The notes under the pieces were generated by a model. It ran no database searches. It was not told the DNA's origin and saw nothing but the letters and a program-made list of their open reading frames with translations. A program made the position numbers and the translations under genes. From assembly GCA_029256365.1 (NCBI GenBank), contig JAQSYB010000017.1, forward strand, positions 1 through 19,112: a DNA stretch of 19,112 nt, written 5' to 3'. Within the stretch, counting starts at the first letter, position 1; the number at the start of each line of letters is the position of its first letter. Shown here piece after piece: positions 1-7,666 of the stretch. Source of the DNA: Clostridia bacterium. GTDB lineage: Bacteria; Bacillota; Clostridia; Lutisporales; Lutisporaceae.

Positions 1-359
1 AAGGTTTCTGCCACTTCTGGTCTAATTGCAGCATTGCTGTCAATGGTATCCTCGGAATCCCCTAACAATCGATTGCCATAGTAAATCTGTACTCTGCATT
101 TCACAGTTCTTTCCAAGAACTCTGACAAGTAGCCTGCGTTGGATTCCATAAGGCCAGGCACATCAAAAAAGCTTCTGGCTTTGTTCATTACATATTGCTC
201 AATATAGGTTTCGGCGTATTCGCTTTGCCCCTGCAGATACTGCAGCCTAGTATGTAGATTGTAGTTATCCGTTATATTGGATATGATTATGCCCAACACA
301 ATCAGCATAATCATTAAGGTACCTATGTTGAGCAATATAATTTTTTGCTTCAGCTTCAT
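1..359 (-). CDS. Sensor histidine kinase, N-terminal part (cut by window edge)
   Basis: Only the first ~119 codons lie in the window, so no kinase core is visible and the call rests on context. The protein starts MKLKQKIILLNIGTL, and residues ~5-27 form one hydrophobic membrane helix. A polar, presumably extracytoplasmic stretch follows, as in class I sensor kinases. Its ATG (complement of 357-359) overlaps the TGA stop of the upstream response regulator in an ATGA tetranucleotide, a typical sign of translational coupling in a regulator-kinase pair. The sensed signal cannot be told. Seen: the start, the helix and the overlap. Inferred: the kinase function. Confidence 0.72.
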   Translation of the reverse strand, partial: MKLKQKIILLNIGTLMIMLIVLGIIISNITDNYNLHTRLQYLQGQSEYAETYIEQYVMNKARSFFDVPGLMESNAGYLSEFLERTVKCRVQIYYGNRLLGDSEDTIDSNAAIRPEVAET

Positions 360-1027
360 ATTGCGACCTCAAGCTTATAGCCAATACCAAAAATTGTTTT
401 GACAAAGTGGCTATAGCTGCCGAGTTTTCTTCTAAGTCGTTGTACATGGATATCCACTGTTCGGCTGTCGCCGATATATTCATAACCCCATACCAGCTCG
501 AGAATATTTTCTCTGGAGAAAACCTTTCGTTGGTTCTCGCAGAAAAGCAGCAGAAGGTCAAATTCCTTTGGTGTCAGAGAGGCTTCAATACCATCAATAA
601 AAACCAATCTCTCCGTAGTGTTTATGGATATTGGACCAGCTATGATGTTGGTATCATCCTTCACGTTATATTTATCAATCCTTCTTAGAATGGTTTTAAT
701 TCTTGCAATAAGCTCCCTGCCGTCAAAGGGTTTGGTGATATAATCATCAGCTCCAAGCTCCAATCCATATAGTTTGTCCTTGATATCGTTTTTTGCAGTA
801 AGCATGATGATGGGAATATTCAAATCCTGTATCGCTTTACATACTTCGAAGCCATTCAAATCTGGCAGCATAATATCAAGCAATATTAAATCGGGATTTA
901 TAGACTGTGCACTTTGAACAGCTTCCTTGCCACTATGGCAGCATTGGGTTTCAAAGCCTTCTAATTCTAAATTTATCTTGATTAGATCTACGATTGCCGG
1001 TTCATCATCAACAATTAATACTTTCAC
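356..1027 (-). CDS. OmpR/PhoB-family response regulator
   Basis: A 223-residue two-domain DNA-binding response regulator. The receiver domain (~1-115) has the acidic pair D7/D8, the phospho-acceptor D51 in LLDIMLPD, the switch T77 and the invariant K99 in TKPF. The C-terminal winged helix (~125-223) has the family signature around LTPKEFDLLLLF, WGYEYIGDSRTVDIHVQRLR and the closing GIGYKL. It starts at GTG (complement of 1025-1027) behind a GGGTGG ribosome binding site. It is phosphorylated by a sensor kinase, most likely the one whose gene overlaps its stop codon. Target genes are unknown; nothing nearby (transporter, cell-wall gene) points to a regulon. Confidence 0.93.
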   Translation of the reverse strand: MKVLIVDDEPAIVDLIKINLELEGFETQCCHSGKEAVQSAQSINPDLILLDIMLPDLNGFEVCKAIQDLNIPIIMLTAKNDIKDKLYGLELGADDYITKPFDGRELIARIKTILRRIDKYNVKDDTNIIAGPISINTTERLVFIDGIEASLTPKEFDLLLLFCENQRKVFSRENILELVWGYEYIGDSRTVDIHVQRLRRKLGSYSHFVKTIFGIGYKLEVAI

Positions 1028-1129
1028 AAAAACACCACCCTTATGATAGTCATGATTGATTTTATTTTACCACTAAATTACATGCTGCACAAAAAATATT
1101 GCAGTAGGTGTTTGTGGTATCTACATTAC

Positions 1130-1162
1130 TTCTATGTTGTTTCCTAAGCAAATAACATAGAA
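1130..1162. repeat. Inverted repeat, 13-bp arms (stem-loop)
   Basis: TTCTATGTTGTTT at 1130-1142 pairs with AAATAACATAGAA at 1150-1162 across a 7-nt CCTAAGC loop, with one G-T wobble. It lies between the stop of the M20 gene and the start of the response regulator, both on the minus strand. Neither side carries a T-run, so it is not a standard intrinsic terminator. It could be a processed mRNA 3' end, a weak terminator or a protein-binding site. Confidence 0.6.
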
Positions 1163-1169
1163 TAGGGGG

Positions 1170-2333
1170 TTATGTAATGCTTTTTTTGAACTCTGCCTTC
1201 ATTTTGTTGAAAAGCTCCTTATTGGTCATTACATCATAACCAGTCAAGGCCAATGCCGATGCCCCTGTTGCTAGTGTGGTATGTGCTGTATCTGTAAGGG
1301 TAGCATCTCTAAATTCAACGGTGTGACCGGATAGTGGTGTGTTAGAGATTGATATATAGGGGTGTATAGCTGGAACAACATGGCTGACATTGCCCATATC
1401 TATAGATCCATGGCTAATGCGAGGAGGATGAATATTTGTGATACCTAAATGTTTTAGGTTTGCTGTAAAGGTATCTGACAATGTCATATTGGTATTCATA
1501 TCATCATAGGATATTTCATAATTGCTTATTTCCAAAGCAGCTCCAGTCATGCGGGCAGCACCTTCAGCAATATGCTTCACCTTTTCTACCAGTTCCTTCA
1601 GGTATTTTTTCTTGCTTGCTCTCACATAAAATTGTGCAATTGCATGATCAGGGATAATATTAGCGGCTTTGCCACCTTCAGTGATGATTCCATGAATTCG
1701 CGCATCGGGAGTTATATGCTGCCTTAAGGCATTGATGCCTGTAAAAGTAAGGATAACCGCATCTAAGGCATTGATGCCATTCTCAGGAGAAGCAGCAGCA
1801 TGGCTGGTTTTGCCTTTAAAGTCAAACTGTATTGCATCCATAGCGAGGGAATTGCCGCTTTCGTGATTCTGGTCATCGGGATGTAAAATCATTGCAGCGT
1901 CAATGTCATTGAAAATACCTTCCTCTGCCATATAAACCTTTGCTCCATCTGTTTCTTCCGCAGGGGTGCCAAGTACAATAATCCTACCTCCGATTTGATC
2001 GATGAATTTGCTTAAAGCAATGGCAGCACCACAGCTCATCGTACCTATCATATTGTGGCCGCAGCCATGGCCAATGCCAGGAAGTGCGTCGTATTCGCAT
2101 AGATATGCGATAGTGGGGCCAGGCACTTGACTGGCATATGTTGCACGGAAAGCTGTTGGTTTATTTGCAATGCATGTTTCTATGGAAAAGCCGTGGCTCT
2201 TAAGCAATGCTGTTAGCTTATCCATTGCTTTGATTTCTTGATTGCCCAATTCGGGATTGTGACAGATAAAATCACTGGTTTCAATAAGAGCTGTTTTGAT
2301 CGCATCAACTTCTTTGATGATCAGTTGTTTCAT
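1170..2333 (-). CDS. M20-family amidohydrolase / peptidase (AbgB / PM20D2-like)
   Basis: A 387-residue cytoplasmic metallohydrolase of the M20D type, the family of aminoacylases, p-aminobenzoyl-glutamate hydrolase and PM20D2-like dipeptidases. The metal-binding signature HGCGHN spans residues 89-94, the catalytic/metal pair EE is at 126-127 in PAEETDG, H151 follows in ILHPDD, and a dimerisation-domain segment KTSHAAASPENG precedes the second half. Length and motif order are normal for the family. The likely job is cleaving an amide-linked aminoacyl or small dipeptide substrate, but the substrate cannot be read from sequence. A strong AGGAGG ribosome binding site precedes the ATG. It is transcribed divergently from pepF, so the two peptide-degrading genes share one intergenic region. 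Confidence 0.9.
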   Translation of the reverse strand: MKQLIIKEVDAIKTALIETSDFICHNPELGNQEIKAMDKLTALLKSHGFSIETCIANKPTAFRATYASQVPGPTIAYLCEYDALPGIGHGCGHNMIGTMSCGAAIALSKFIDQIGGRIIVLGTPAEETDGAKVYMAEEGIFNDIDAAMILHPDDQNHESGNSLAMDAIQFDFKGKTSHAAASPENGINALDAVILTFTGINALRQHITPDARIHGIITEGGKAANIIPDHAIAQFYVRASKKKYLKELVEKVKHIAEGAARMTGAALEISNYEISYDDMNTNMTLSDTFTANLKHLGITNIHPPRISHGSIDMGNVSHVVPAIHPYISISNTPLSGHTVEFRDATLTDTAHTTLATGASALALTGYDVMTNKELFNKMKAEFKKSIT

Positions 2334-2490
2334 AAAATAACCTCCTGATGAATAAAATATAGTTTATTTCAATGTATGTCTGCTTTATAAATATAGCCTA
2401 GTCGAATTAAATTAAAACTTCAATGTAAATATAATAGAAATTTTTTTATAAAGCTGGTATGTACAAAATTTTTATCATGATTCTTAGAGT

Positions 2491-2519
2491 TTGTTGCATA
2501 ATAATCTATGTGATATAAT
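2491..2519 (+). promoter_or_regulatory. Sigma-A type promoter for pepF
   Basis: TTGTTG (2491-2496) and a perfect TATAAT (2514-2519) are separated by 17 bp, with an extended -10 TG just before the hexamer. It lies ~36 bp upstream of the pepF start. A similar extended -10 box (GTGATATAAT) precedes folD. Confidence 0.65.
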
Positions 2520-2554
2520 ATTTTAGGAAATATTAGAAAGAGAGGGGATTTTTA

Positions 2555-4363
2555 GTGTCAATGAAAACTGCTTCAATACCGAAAAGAAATGAGATTCCCG
2601 ACCAATTTAAATGGAAGCTTGAAGAAATATATGCAAGCAATGATTTATGGGAAAAGGATTTCGTAGAAGTAAAGAATCTTGCATCAAAGCTAGAGAGCTT
2701 CAAAAATAAAATAGGTGTCAGTTCAGAAAATCTTTTGCAATGCCTAGATGCAAATGCTCAAATGCAGAGGCTGTTTGAGAAGGTATATGTTTATGCAAAT
2801 ATGAGAAGCCACGAAGACAGTACAAACGGATATTATCAAGGTTTGGCAGATAGAACTGAGTCCTTGGCGGTGGAGGTATCCAGTGCTAGCTCATTTATCG
2901 TACCTGAAATATTATCTTTGTCTGATGATCAGCTGGCTGCTTTTATGAAGGAAAATGATAAGCTGAATTTCTATAAGAAGTATTTAGATGAGATATTTAG
3001 GACAAAGCCACACGTACTAAATGCCAATGAGGAACAAATAATGGCGATGTCAGGTGAGATGGCAAATGCTGCAGGCAGCATATTCAGTATGCTTAACAAT
3101 GCGGATATGAAATTCCCTACAATCAAGGATGAGGATGGCAATGAAATAGAAATCACCAAAGGCAGATTTATGCAGTTGATGGAAAGTACAGACAGAAGAG
3201 TGCGAAAAGATGCTTTTGAGGCACTATATACAACATATAAAAAACAGAGAAATACACTTGCGGCCTTGCTCAATTCGCAGGTAAAGGCAAATATTTTCAA
3301 TGCAAAGGTGAGGAAATACAGCTCAGCCAGAGAATCCTACTTGTTCCCTGATAATGTACCAGAAGCTGTATATGACAACCTGATTGCAGCAATGCATAGC
3401 AATATGCATCTTATGCATAGGTATATGAAGCTGCGTAAGGAAATGATGGGTTTGGATGAGCTGCACATGTATGATGTCTATACCACAATGGTGAAGGAAG
3501 CCAAAATGAATATCTCCTACGAAGAAGCAGTGGCTACTGTCAAAAAGGGTGTAGCTGTTTTGGGTGAAAAATATGGTCAGGATCTGGAGAAGGGTCTAAA
3601 CTCAGGTTGGATCGATGTTTATGAAAATGCGGGGAAGAGATCTGGTGCATATTCTTGGGGATGTTATGATTCTCACCCCTATGTGCTATTAAATCATACA
3701 GATACAGTAAGCAACATGTTTACTCTGGCTCATGAGATGGGCCACGCTTTGCATAGCTTCTATTCCGATGCAAACCAACCATACATATATGCGCAGTACA
3801 AGATATTTGTGGCAGAGGTTGCATCGACCTTAAATGAAGCATTGCTGATGCACTATATGCTAAAGAACACTACAGATAAGACCAAGAAGATGTATCTATT
3901 GAACTACTATATGGAGCAGTTCAGAACGACTGTTTACAGACAAACCATGTTTGCAGAGTTTGAAAAGATCATACACAGCAAAGCAGAGGCAGGTGAAAGC
4001 TTAACTGCAGATGTTCTTTGCCAGGTATATCATGATTTGAATGTATTGTACTATGGTCCAGATATGATAGTTGATGAACTCTTGGATATGGAGTGGTCTC
4101 GAATACCCCATTTCTATTCAAGCTTCTATGTATATAAATATGCAACAGGTTTCTCTGCAGCAACAGCCTTGGCTCATAAAATTATTGAGGAAGGTCAGAG
4201 TGCAATCGATCAATATCTTGAATTCTTAAAAAGCGGTGGTTCAGATTACCCCATAGAGCTATTAAAAATAGCAGGAGTAGATATGACCACAGCTGAGCCG
4301 ATCAATAATGCACTTTTGGTATTTGAAGATTTATTGAAACAAATGGAAGAATTGAATAAATAA
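2555..4363 (+). CDS. pepF: Oligoendopeptidase F
   Basis: A 602-residue M3B zinc metallopeptidase, close to the usual ~600 residues of PepF. It cleaves short intracellular peptides and takes part in peptide turnover. The zinc site is clear: HEMGH at 393-397 supplies two histidines and the catalytic glutamate, and E421 in FVAEVASTLNE is the expected third ligand. The N-terminal ~200 residues are the helical cap typical of the family, and C-terminal motifs such as YKYATGFSAATALA are also present. The GTG at 2555 is chosen because it sits 7 nt after AGAGGGG; the ATG two codons later is spaced too far. There is no signal peptide, so it is cytoplasmic. A 100-residue gene follows by 21 bp and probably shares its transcript. 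Confidence 0.95.
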   Translation: MSMKTASIPKRNEIPDQFKWKLEEIYASNDLWEKDFVEVKNLASKLESFKNKIGVSSENLLQCLDANAQMQRLFEKVYVYANMRSHEDSTNGYYQGLADRTESLAVEVSSASSFIVPEILSLSDDQLAAFMKENDKLNFYKKYLDEIFRTKPHVLNANEEQIMAMSGEMANAAGSIFSMLNNADMKFPTIKDEDGNEIEITKGRFMQLMESTDRRVRKDAFEALYTTYKKQRNTLAALLNSQVKANIFNAKVRKYSSARESYLFPDNVPEAVYDNLIAAMHSNMHLMHRYMKLRKEMMGLDELHMYDVYTTMVKEAKMNISYEEAVATVKKGVAVLGEKYGQDLEKGLNSGWIDVYENAGKRSGAYSWGCYDSHPYVLLNHTDTVSNMFTLAHEMGHALHSFYSDANQPYIYAQYKIFVAEVASTLNEALLMHYMLKNTTDKTKKMYLLNYYMEQFRTTVYRQTMFAEFEKIIHSKAEAGESLTADVLCQVYHDLNVLYYGPDMIVDELLDMEWSRIPHFYSSFYVYKYATGFSAATALAHKIIEEGQSAIDQYLEFLKSGGSDYPIELLKIAGVDMTTAEPINNALLVFEDLLKQMEELNK

Positions 4364-4384
4364 ATATAATTTACGAGGTTATAA

Positions 4385-4687
4385 ATGGAAAACACATATT
4401 TGGGAATTTTAAGAGGCAAAATGCTTCCGATGGAAATAAGCGCACAGATGCTTTTAAAGGGAGCCGAGGACAAAATATTTTATTTGGAAACAAAGCAAAT
4501 TTCGGGGTATACAACGAAGCTGACCTTAAGAAATGCAATCAATACTGCCAAAGAGCAAAACGCACAAGATGAGCAGCTGGCTTTACTCATGGAAGAATTA
4601 AATCAAATGAAATTAGATCAAAACCATGAGCGGGCGGCATCGGATCAAGACCAAGGTCAATCCTTGTTGAATTGGATAGGCATTTAA
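4385..4687 (+). CDS. Small protein of unknown function downstream of pepF
   Basis: I do not recognise this 100-residue protein. It has no signal peptide or membrane segment. The first ~60 residues alternate hydrophobic and charged positions as in a small globular fold. Residues ~55-85 (INTAKEQNAQDEQLALLMEE) look strongly helical with coiled-coil-like spacing, followed by a polar tail and a hydrophobic LLNWIGI end. A GAGG ribosome binding site precedes the ATG. It starts 21 bp after the pepF stop with no terminator between, and a terminator directly follows it, so it is probably the last gene of a pepF transcript. The reading frame is bracketed well enough to be real; the function is open. Confidence 0.7.
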   Translation: MENTYLGILRGKMLPMEISAQMLLKGAEDKIFYLETKQISGYTTKLTLRNAINTAKEQNAQDEQLALLMEELNQMKLDQNHERAASDQDQGQSLLNWIGI

Positions 4688-4715
4688 AAGACTTTCTTAG
4701 GAAAGTCTTTTTTTT
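4688..4715 (+). terminator. Intrinsic terminator of the pepF unit
   Basis: AAGACTTTC (4688-4696), a TTAG loop, GAAAGTCTT (4701-4709) and a T-run to 4715. It directly abuts the stop codon of the small gene. Confidence 0.92.
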
Positions 4716-4891
4716 GATTTTGCTGCAATTTGAAGATATCTGATTGAGTATGGATATGTGGACAGAACAAATGACGGCAGCAGCTATTGGATAAAAAAAT
4801 AATTATGTAAATGTAATTTTTTTTGAATAATTCAAGCTGGTATTCTCATAAATTTATAGTGTAGTAAATCAAGAAACCTATTAAGCACACA

Positions 4892-5112
4892 ATGAAACAA
4901 GAGCCGGAGGTGAGAGAAAGTATAATATTAAAAGGAATTGGAAAAACCCTTAAGGAAGTCGAAGTATTAAGACACAGTAACATCAGTGAAGTTAGCAAGC
5001 TGTTAAATTGTATTCAGACCCTTGGAAAGTCAATTTTTTCGAGATCGCTGTAAAACATTCAAACGGGGAGTTGATAGCTGAAGAAAGTTTTTCCGAAACC
5101 GTAATGATATGA
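4892..5112 (+). pseudogene. Small frameshifted ORF, possible remnant of a ~70-residue protein
   Basis: One frame (from ATG 4892 or GTG 4910) reads protein-like sequence (LKGIGKTLKEVEVLRHSNIS) to ~5015 and stops at 5053. The -1 frame continues sensibly (PWKVNFFEIAVKHSNGEL) to TGA at 5110-5112. A perfect GGAGGTGA ribosome binding site at 4906-4913 is followed 8 nt later not by ATG but by an in-frame ATA (4922), as if the start codon had also been lost. A good terminator follows at 5129. I do not recognise the product. Seen: two abutting frames, the Shine-Dalgarno and the terminator. Inferred: one former gene with a -1 lesion between ~5008 and 5040. Chance coding-like sequence is the alternative. 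Confidence 0.42.
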
Positions 5113-5128
5113 AAGAAATACAATGGGT

Positions 5129-5156
5129 GGGTAGTATTTTAGAATACTACCCTTTT
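5129..5156 (+). terminator. Intrinsic terminator after the broken small ORF
   Basis: A perfect 10-bp stem GGGTAGTATT (5129-5138) / AATACTACCC (5143-5152) with a TTAG loop and four Ts. It indicates that the preceding small ORF is, or was, transcribed. Confidence 0.85.
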
Positions 5157-5159
5157 GAC

Positions 5160-5224
5160 TTATTGCCATTTGCAAAGCAAATCTAGGCAAAAGACGAAGC
5201 CCTCGATGGGCTGAGACTTTTATT
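5160..5224. repeat. ~65-bp structured repeat, copy 1
   Basis: It is nearly identical to 8674-8739, with about six substitutions and one indel by eye. It contains a hairpin, GCCATTTGC, AAA loop, GCAAAT, C, TAGGC (5165-5188), then a second short stem AGCCC / GGGCT. The shared block ends GAGACTTTTATT, and the stop codon of the minus-strand spo0E-like gene (5220-5222) lies inside it. This is either an interspersed palindromic element or a recurring 3'-end structure. Confidence 0.85.
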
Positions 5225-5393
5225 TTGTTTCTATTCTTTTTATCAATTCATTATATTCATTAAGCATTGAATCCAGTATTTTGCTGGCTTCTACAATATC
5301 TTTATCGAGAAGAGAATCTTTTTCGCTGATTAAGCTGTGCAGCTGTTGACGCAGCATTTCTATTTGTCTTATTTTTTTTGTGATATCCTGCAT
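5220..5393 (-). CDS. Spo0E-family aspartyl-phosphate phosphatase
   Basis: A 57-residue protein starting MQDITKKIRQIEMLRQQLHS, easily missed because of its size. It has the two-helix pattern of Spo0E-like phosphatases: a first amphipathic helix (I-x2-L-R-x2-L-x2-L), then LLDKDIVEASKILDSMLNEY carrying the conserved S-x3-D (S37/D41) that, in this family, contacts and dephosphorylates Spo0A~P. The role is to hold back sporulation entry by draining the Spo0A phosphate. A GGGAGG ribosome binding site (complement of 5400-5405) lies 6 nt before the ATG. It is transcribed divergently from the amidase-domain gene. Its last codon and stop fall inside the repeat at 5160-5224, so the natural C-terminus may have been replaced. 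Confidence 0.87.
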   Translation of the reverse strand: MQDITKKIRQIEMLRQQLHSLISEKDSLLDKDIVEASKILDSMLNEYNELIKRIETK

Positions 5394-5564
5394 ATTCAAC
5401 CTCCCTTGCTTTTATATATTTTGCGATGAAGAAGACATTTATACAACCCAGAATTGCCACAAATTAAGTATAAGCTATATCCGTTGCTTTATGGCATGAA
5501 ATGAGTTTTCTTTCAATATTTATATAGTGAGTCAGTATGTAAAAATAAAATAAGGAGGCTAAAT

Positions 5565-6419
5565 ATGCAAAACGATCAATTCGAAAACATAGAATATCTG
5601 GTCCATGATAGTATTCCCATAGAAGACTTAAATAGAAAAGAAAAACTAATAAGCTATTTTTCGAAAAATTTAAATATACCGAGAGAACACCTGAATAGCA
5701 ATCGTGATATTGTTGATTTGATCATGCAGCTGCAAAGAGAGCACAATCCAATGATTTATGAATTCAATGAGGAAATATGGATCTTTTTAGCCAACAGTGT
5801 TGAATTTGATACAGCATGCATAGAAACAAGTAGAGTTGCTGGAAAAAATAGTTTTTATAACCGTACGAAAGCAAAGGCGTACATAGATGCTTATTGGAAG
5901 AATTATAACAGCGCTTACCCAAGCTTTCACGGCGGAGGGGGAGATTGTGCGAACTTTGTTTCCCAGGTGCTATATGCAGGGGGGATGCCATGGGTAGATG
6001 ACGGAAGACCGAATCATTATACTTGGTTTAGCAATTGGTATTGTAAGCCAGGAGCAAGCAATAAAGATGGAGATAAACGCATCACGCTGTCTTGGAAGGT
6101 GGCAGCTTCCTTTAAGAGGCATTGGGAAAAGAGAGCGGCAAAACAGGTGGTCATAAGCTACAAGGATGCAATTAACAATATGGCAGATTTGGCGAAGCAG
6201 GTTTTTATTGGAGATCCCGTGCAGTTTTGCTATGCAAATGGAGTAGCCTATCACACTTTGATTATAACCGGCTATTCCTGGGATAAAGCTGCAGGAGTAA
6301 GCGATATTGTACTTGCCTCTCATACCATAGATTCCAATAGGCGGTCTCTATACAATACAATGCTAAAATATCCCCAGGATTATCAGCTAAGGGTTTATGT
6401 CATCAAAGAAGAAGCGTAA
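5565..6419 (+). CDS. Amidase-domain (Amidase_6 type) cysteine hydrolase
   Basis: A 284-residue protein whose second part (~100-284) matches the putative amidase domain found in many sporeformers, an NlpC/P60-related papain-like fold. The catalytic cysteine is C128 in GGGGDCANFVSQ; H230 in AYHTLIITG is the expected general base. Aromatic segments such as HYTWFSNWYC lie between them. Residues 1-100 form a charged, helical region with no recognisable domain. There is no signal peptide or membrane helix, so it would act in the cytoplasm or the developing spore rather than be Sec-exported. AAGGAGG precedes the ATG and a terminator follows. The substrate is presumably an amide bond in a peptide or cell-wall fragment, which is inference. 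Its neighbours are spo0E-like and cotJ genes, which fits a sporulation role without proving it. Confidence 0.83.
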   Translation: MQNDQFENIEYLVHDSIPIEDLNRKEKLISYFSKNLNIPREHLNSNRDIVDLIMQLQREHNPMIYEFNEEIWIFLANSVEFDTACIETSRVAGKNSFYNRTKAKAYIDAYWKNYNSAYPSFHGGGGDCANFVSQVLYAGGMPWVDDGRPNHYTWFSNWYCKPGASNKDGDKRITLSWKVAASFKRHWEKRAAKQVVISYKDAINNMADLAKQVFIGDPVQFCYANGVAYHTLIITGYSWDKAAGVSDIVLASHTIDSNRRSLYNTMLKYPQDYQLRVYVIKEEA

Positions 6420-6424
6420 AATTG

Positions 6425-6448
6425 AGCAGTCTGTTGACTGCTTTTTTT
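6425..6448 (+). terminator. Intrinsic terminator of the amidase-domain gene
   Basis: AGCAGTC (6425-6431), a TGTT loop, GACTGCT (6436-6442) and a run of seven Ts. It insulates the following cotJ operon. Confidence 0.9.
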
Positions 6449-6519
6449 CTTTTTGTTGTAACAATAAAATACCTGGTGGAATAATATGTAAATGAAAGTA
6501 TTTGCTAGGAGGGTTGTTA

Positions 6520-6735
6520 ATGAACAAATATGAATATGAGCATACCAATCATTCTGAAATGATCGTTACTACAGAAGTTCAAATCCCTGTAATGCCCAAG
6601 GAATTTGAATTGGCAACGGCCTATGTGCCTTACCAGGTAATGCAAAAGATATTTGAACCTAAGAAAGCTTTGATGAAGGGTACGATTTTCCCAGAGTTAT
6701 ACAGACCTTACGTAAAACAAAAGCATGATAGATAA
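6520..6735 (+). CDS. cotJA: Spore coat-associated protein CotJA
   Basis: A 71-residue protein with the CotJA signature in its second half: AYVPYQ, then FEPKKALMKGTIFPELYRPY. The start is the ATG at 6520, 9 nt after AGGAGGG; an in-frame TTG at 6502 lies upstream of that ribosome binding site and is not used. CotJA is a small component of the spore coat encoded with CotJB and the catalase-like CotJC, expressed in the mother cell under sigma-E in Bacillus. First gene of a cotJABC operon. I could not settle on a sigma-E promoter by eye in the short leader between the terminator and the ribosome binding site. Confidence 0.9.
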   Translation: MNKYEYEHTNHSEMIVTTEVQIPVMPKEFELATAYVPYQVMQKIFEPKKALMKGTIFPELYRPYVKQKHDR

Positions 6736-6778
6736 GTCAAATAGAGTTTAAAACAAACCTAGAAAGAGGGTAGATTTG

Positions 6779-7051
6779 ATGAAAATTGACAAGGAAAGAT
6801 TAGAAATGCTCAAAGAAATTATGGCGCTCGACTTTTCTGGCGTTGAGCTTAATTTATATCTGGATACCCATCCGATGGATCAAAGAGCTCTTGCCATTCA
6901 CAATGACTATACAATCAGGTCTAAGAAGCTGAAGGAAGAATATGAGAAAAAATATGCGCCCCTCACTCATGAGATTGTAAGCAAATGCCCATGGGAATGG
7001 ATACAAGAACCCTGGCCATGGGAAATAGACTATGAGATGGGAGGCAGATAG
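6779..7051 (+). CDS. cotJB: Spore coat protein CotJB
   Basis: A 90-residue protein matching CotJB throughout: an N-terminal helix (ERLEMLKEIMALDF), the LNLYLDTHPMDQRAL segment, the helix DYTIRSKKLKEEYEKKYAPLT, and the aromatic tail CPWEWIQEPWPWEIDYE, rich in Trp-Glu. A TTG three bases upstream would also be in frame, but the ATG at 6779 is better spaced from AAAGAGGG. It lies 43 bp after cotJA and 3 bp before cotJC. It is a structural spore-coat partner of the other two CotJ proteins. Confidence 0.93.
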   Translation: MKIDKERLEMLKEIMALDFSGVELNLYLDTHPMDQRALAIHNDYTIRSKKLKEEYEKKYAPLTHEIVSKCPWEWIQEPWPWEIDYEMGGR

Positions 7052-7054
7052 AGT

Positions 7055-7624
7055 ATGTGGATTTATGAGAAAAAACTTCAATTTCCAGCATGGGTAGAAG
7101 GCTGTGATATAAGAATTGCAAAAGGGCTGTTTGCGCAATACGGCGGACCAGACAGTGAGCTTTCTGCAGGTATTCGATATCTGTCTCAAAGATATACAAT
7201 GCCTCTAAATGAAGTAAAAGCAGTGCTTACGGATATAGGCACAGAGGAAATGGCACACTGGGAAATCATCGCTACATTGATTCATAAAATAATTGATAGA
7301 GCTGATCCTGAAGAGCTGAAGAAAGCAGGCCTAGATGCCCACTATATTCAGCATGGCCGTGATGTTTATCCACATGATGCAGCAGGGGTTCCATGGACAG
7401 CTGCATACATTCAAGCCATTGAGGATCCAATTACAAACTTGACCGAGGACATGGGAGCAGAGCAAAAAGCAAGAACAACCTATGAGCATCTTATAAACCT
7501 GACTGATGACAGAGGGGTTATAGAGACACTAAGCTTCTTGAGAGAAAGAGAAGTCGTTCACTTCCAAAGATTTGGTGAGAGCCTGAGAATGGTTCAAGAA
7601 TGGATGAATAAGAAAAAATTCTAA
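7055..7624 (+). CDS. cotJC: Spore coat CotJC, manganese-catalase family
   Basis: A 189-residue ferritin-fold protein of the Mn-catalase family, the standard CotJC length. The likely dinuclear-metal ligands are present: E35, the E65/H68 pair in TEEMAHWE, E136 in DMGAEQKA and H169 in EREVVHF. Family knowledge suggests it protects the spore from peroxide; whether a coat-bound CotJC is catalytically active is not shown by sequence. GGGAGG lies 9 nt upstream, within the end of cotJB, and only 3 bp separate the genes, so translation is probably coupled. A strong terminator follows at 7631. Confidence 0.94.
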   Translation: MWIYEKKLQFPAWVEGCDIRIAKGLFAQYGGPDSELSAGIRYLSQRYTMPLNEVKAVLTDIGTEEMAHWEIIATLIHKIIDRADPEELKKAGLDAHYIQHGRDVYPHDAAGVPWTAAYIQAIEDPITNLTEDMGAEQKARTTYEHLINLTDDRGVIETLSFLREREVVHFQRFGESLRMVQEWMNKKKF

Positions 7625-7630
7625 AAAATA

Positions 7631-7660
7631 ATGCCCTGGTGTAAGCCAGGGCATTTATAT
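7631..7660. terminator. Bidirectional terminator between cotJC and the DegV gene
   Basis: ATGCCCTGG (7631-7639) pairs perfectly with CCAGGGCAT (7646-7654). A T-rich tail follows on the plus side, and A-rich DNA (7624-7630) precedes it, giving a U-tract for the minus-strand degV transcript. Confidence 0.9.
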
Positions 7661-7666
7661 TTATAT

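Noticed and set aside
265..561. Minus-strand 98-codon frame overlapping the regulator and kinase
   Set aside because: Its C-terminal part is out of frame with the kinase start, and the regulator frame over the same bases carries clear winged-helix motifs.
4740..4800. Tiny plus-strand ORF near 4750 (MDMWTEQMTAAAIG)
   Set aside because: Only 14 codons, with no ribosome binding site and no recognisable feature.
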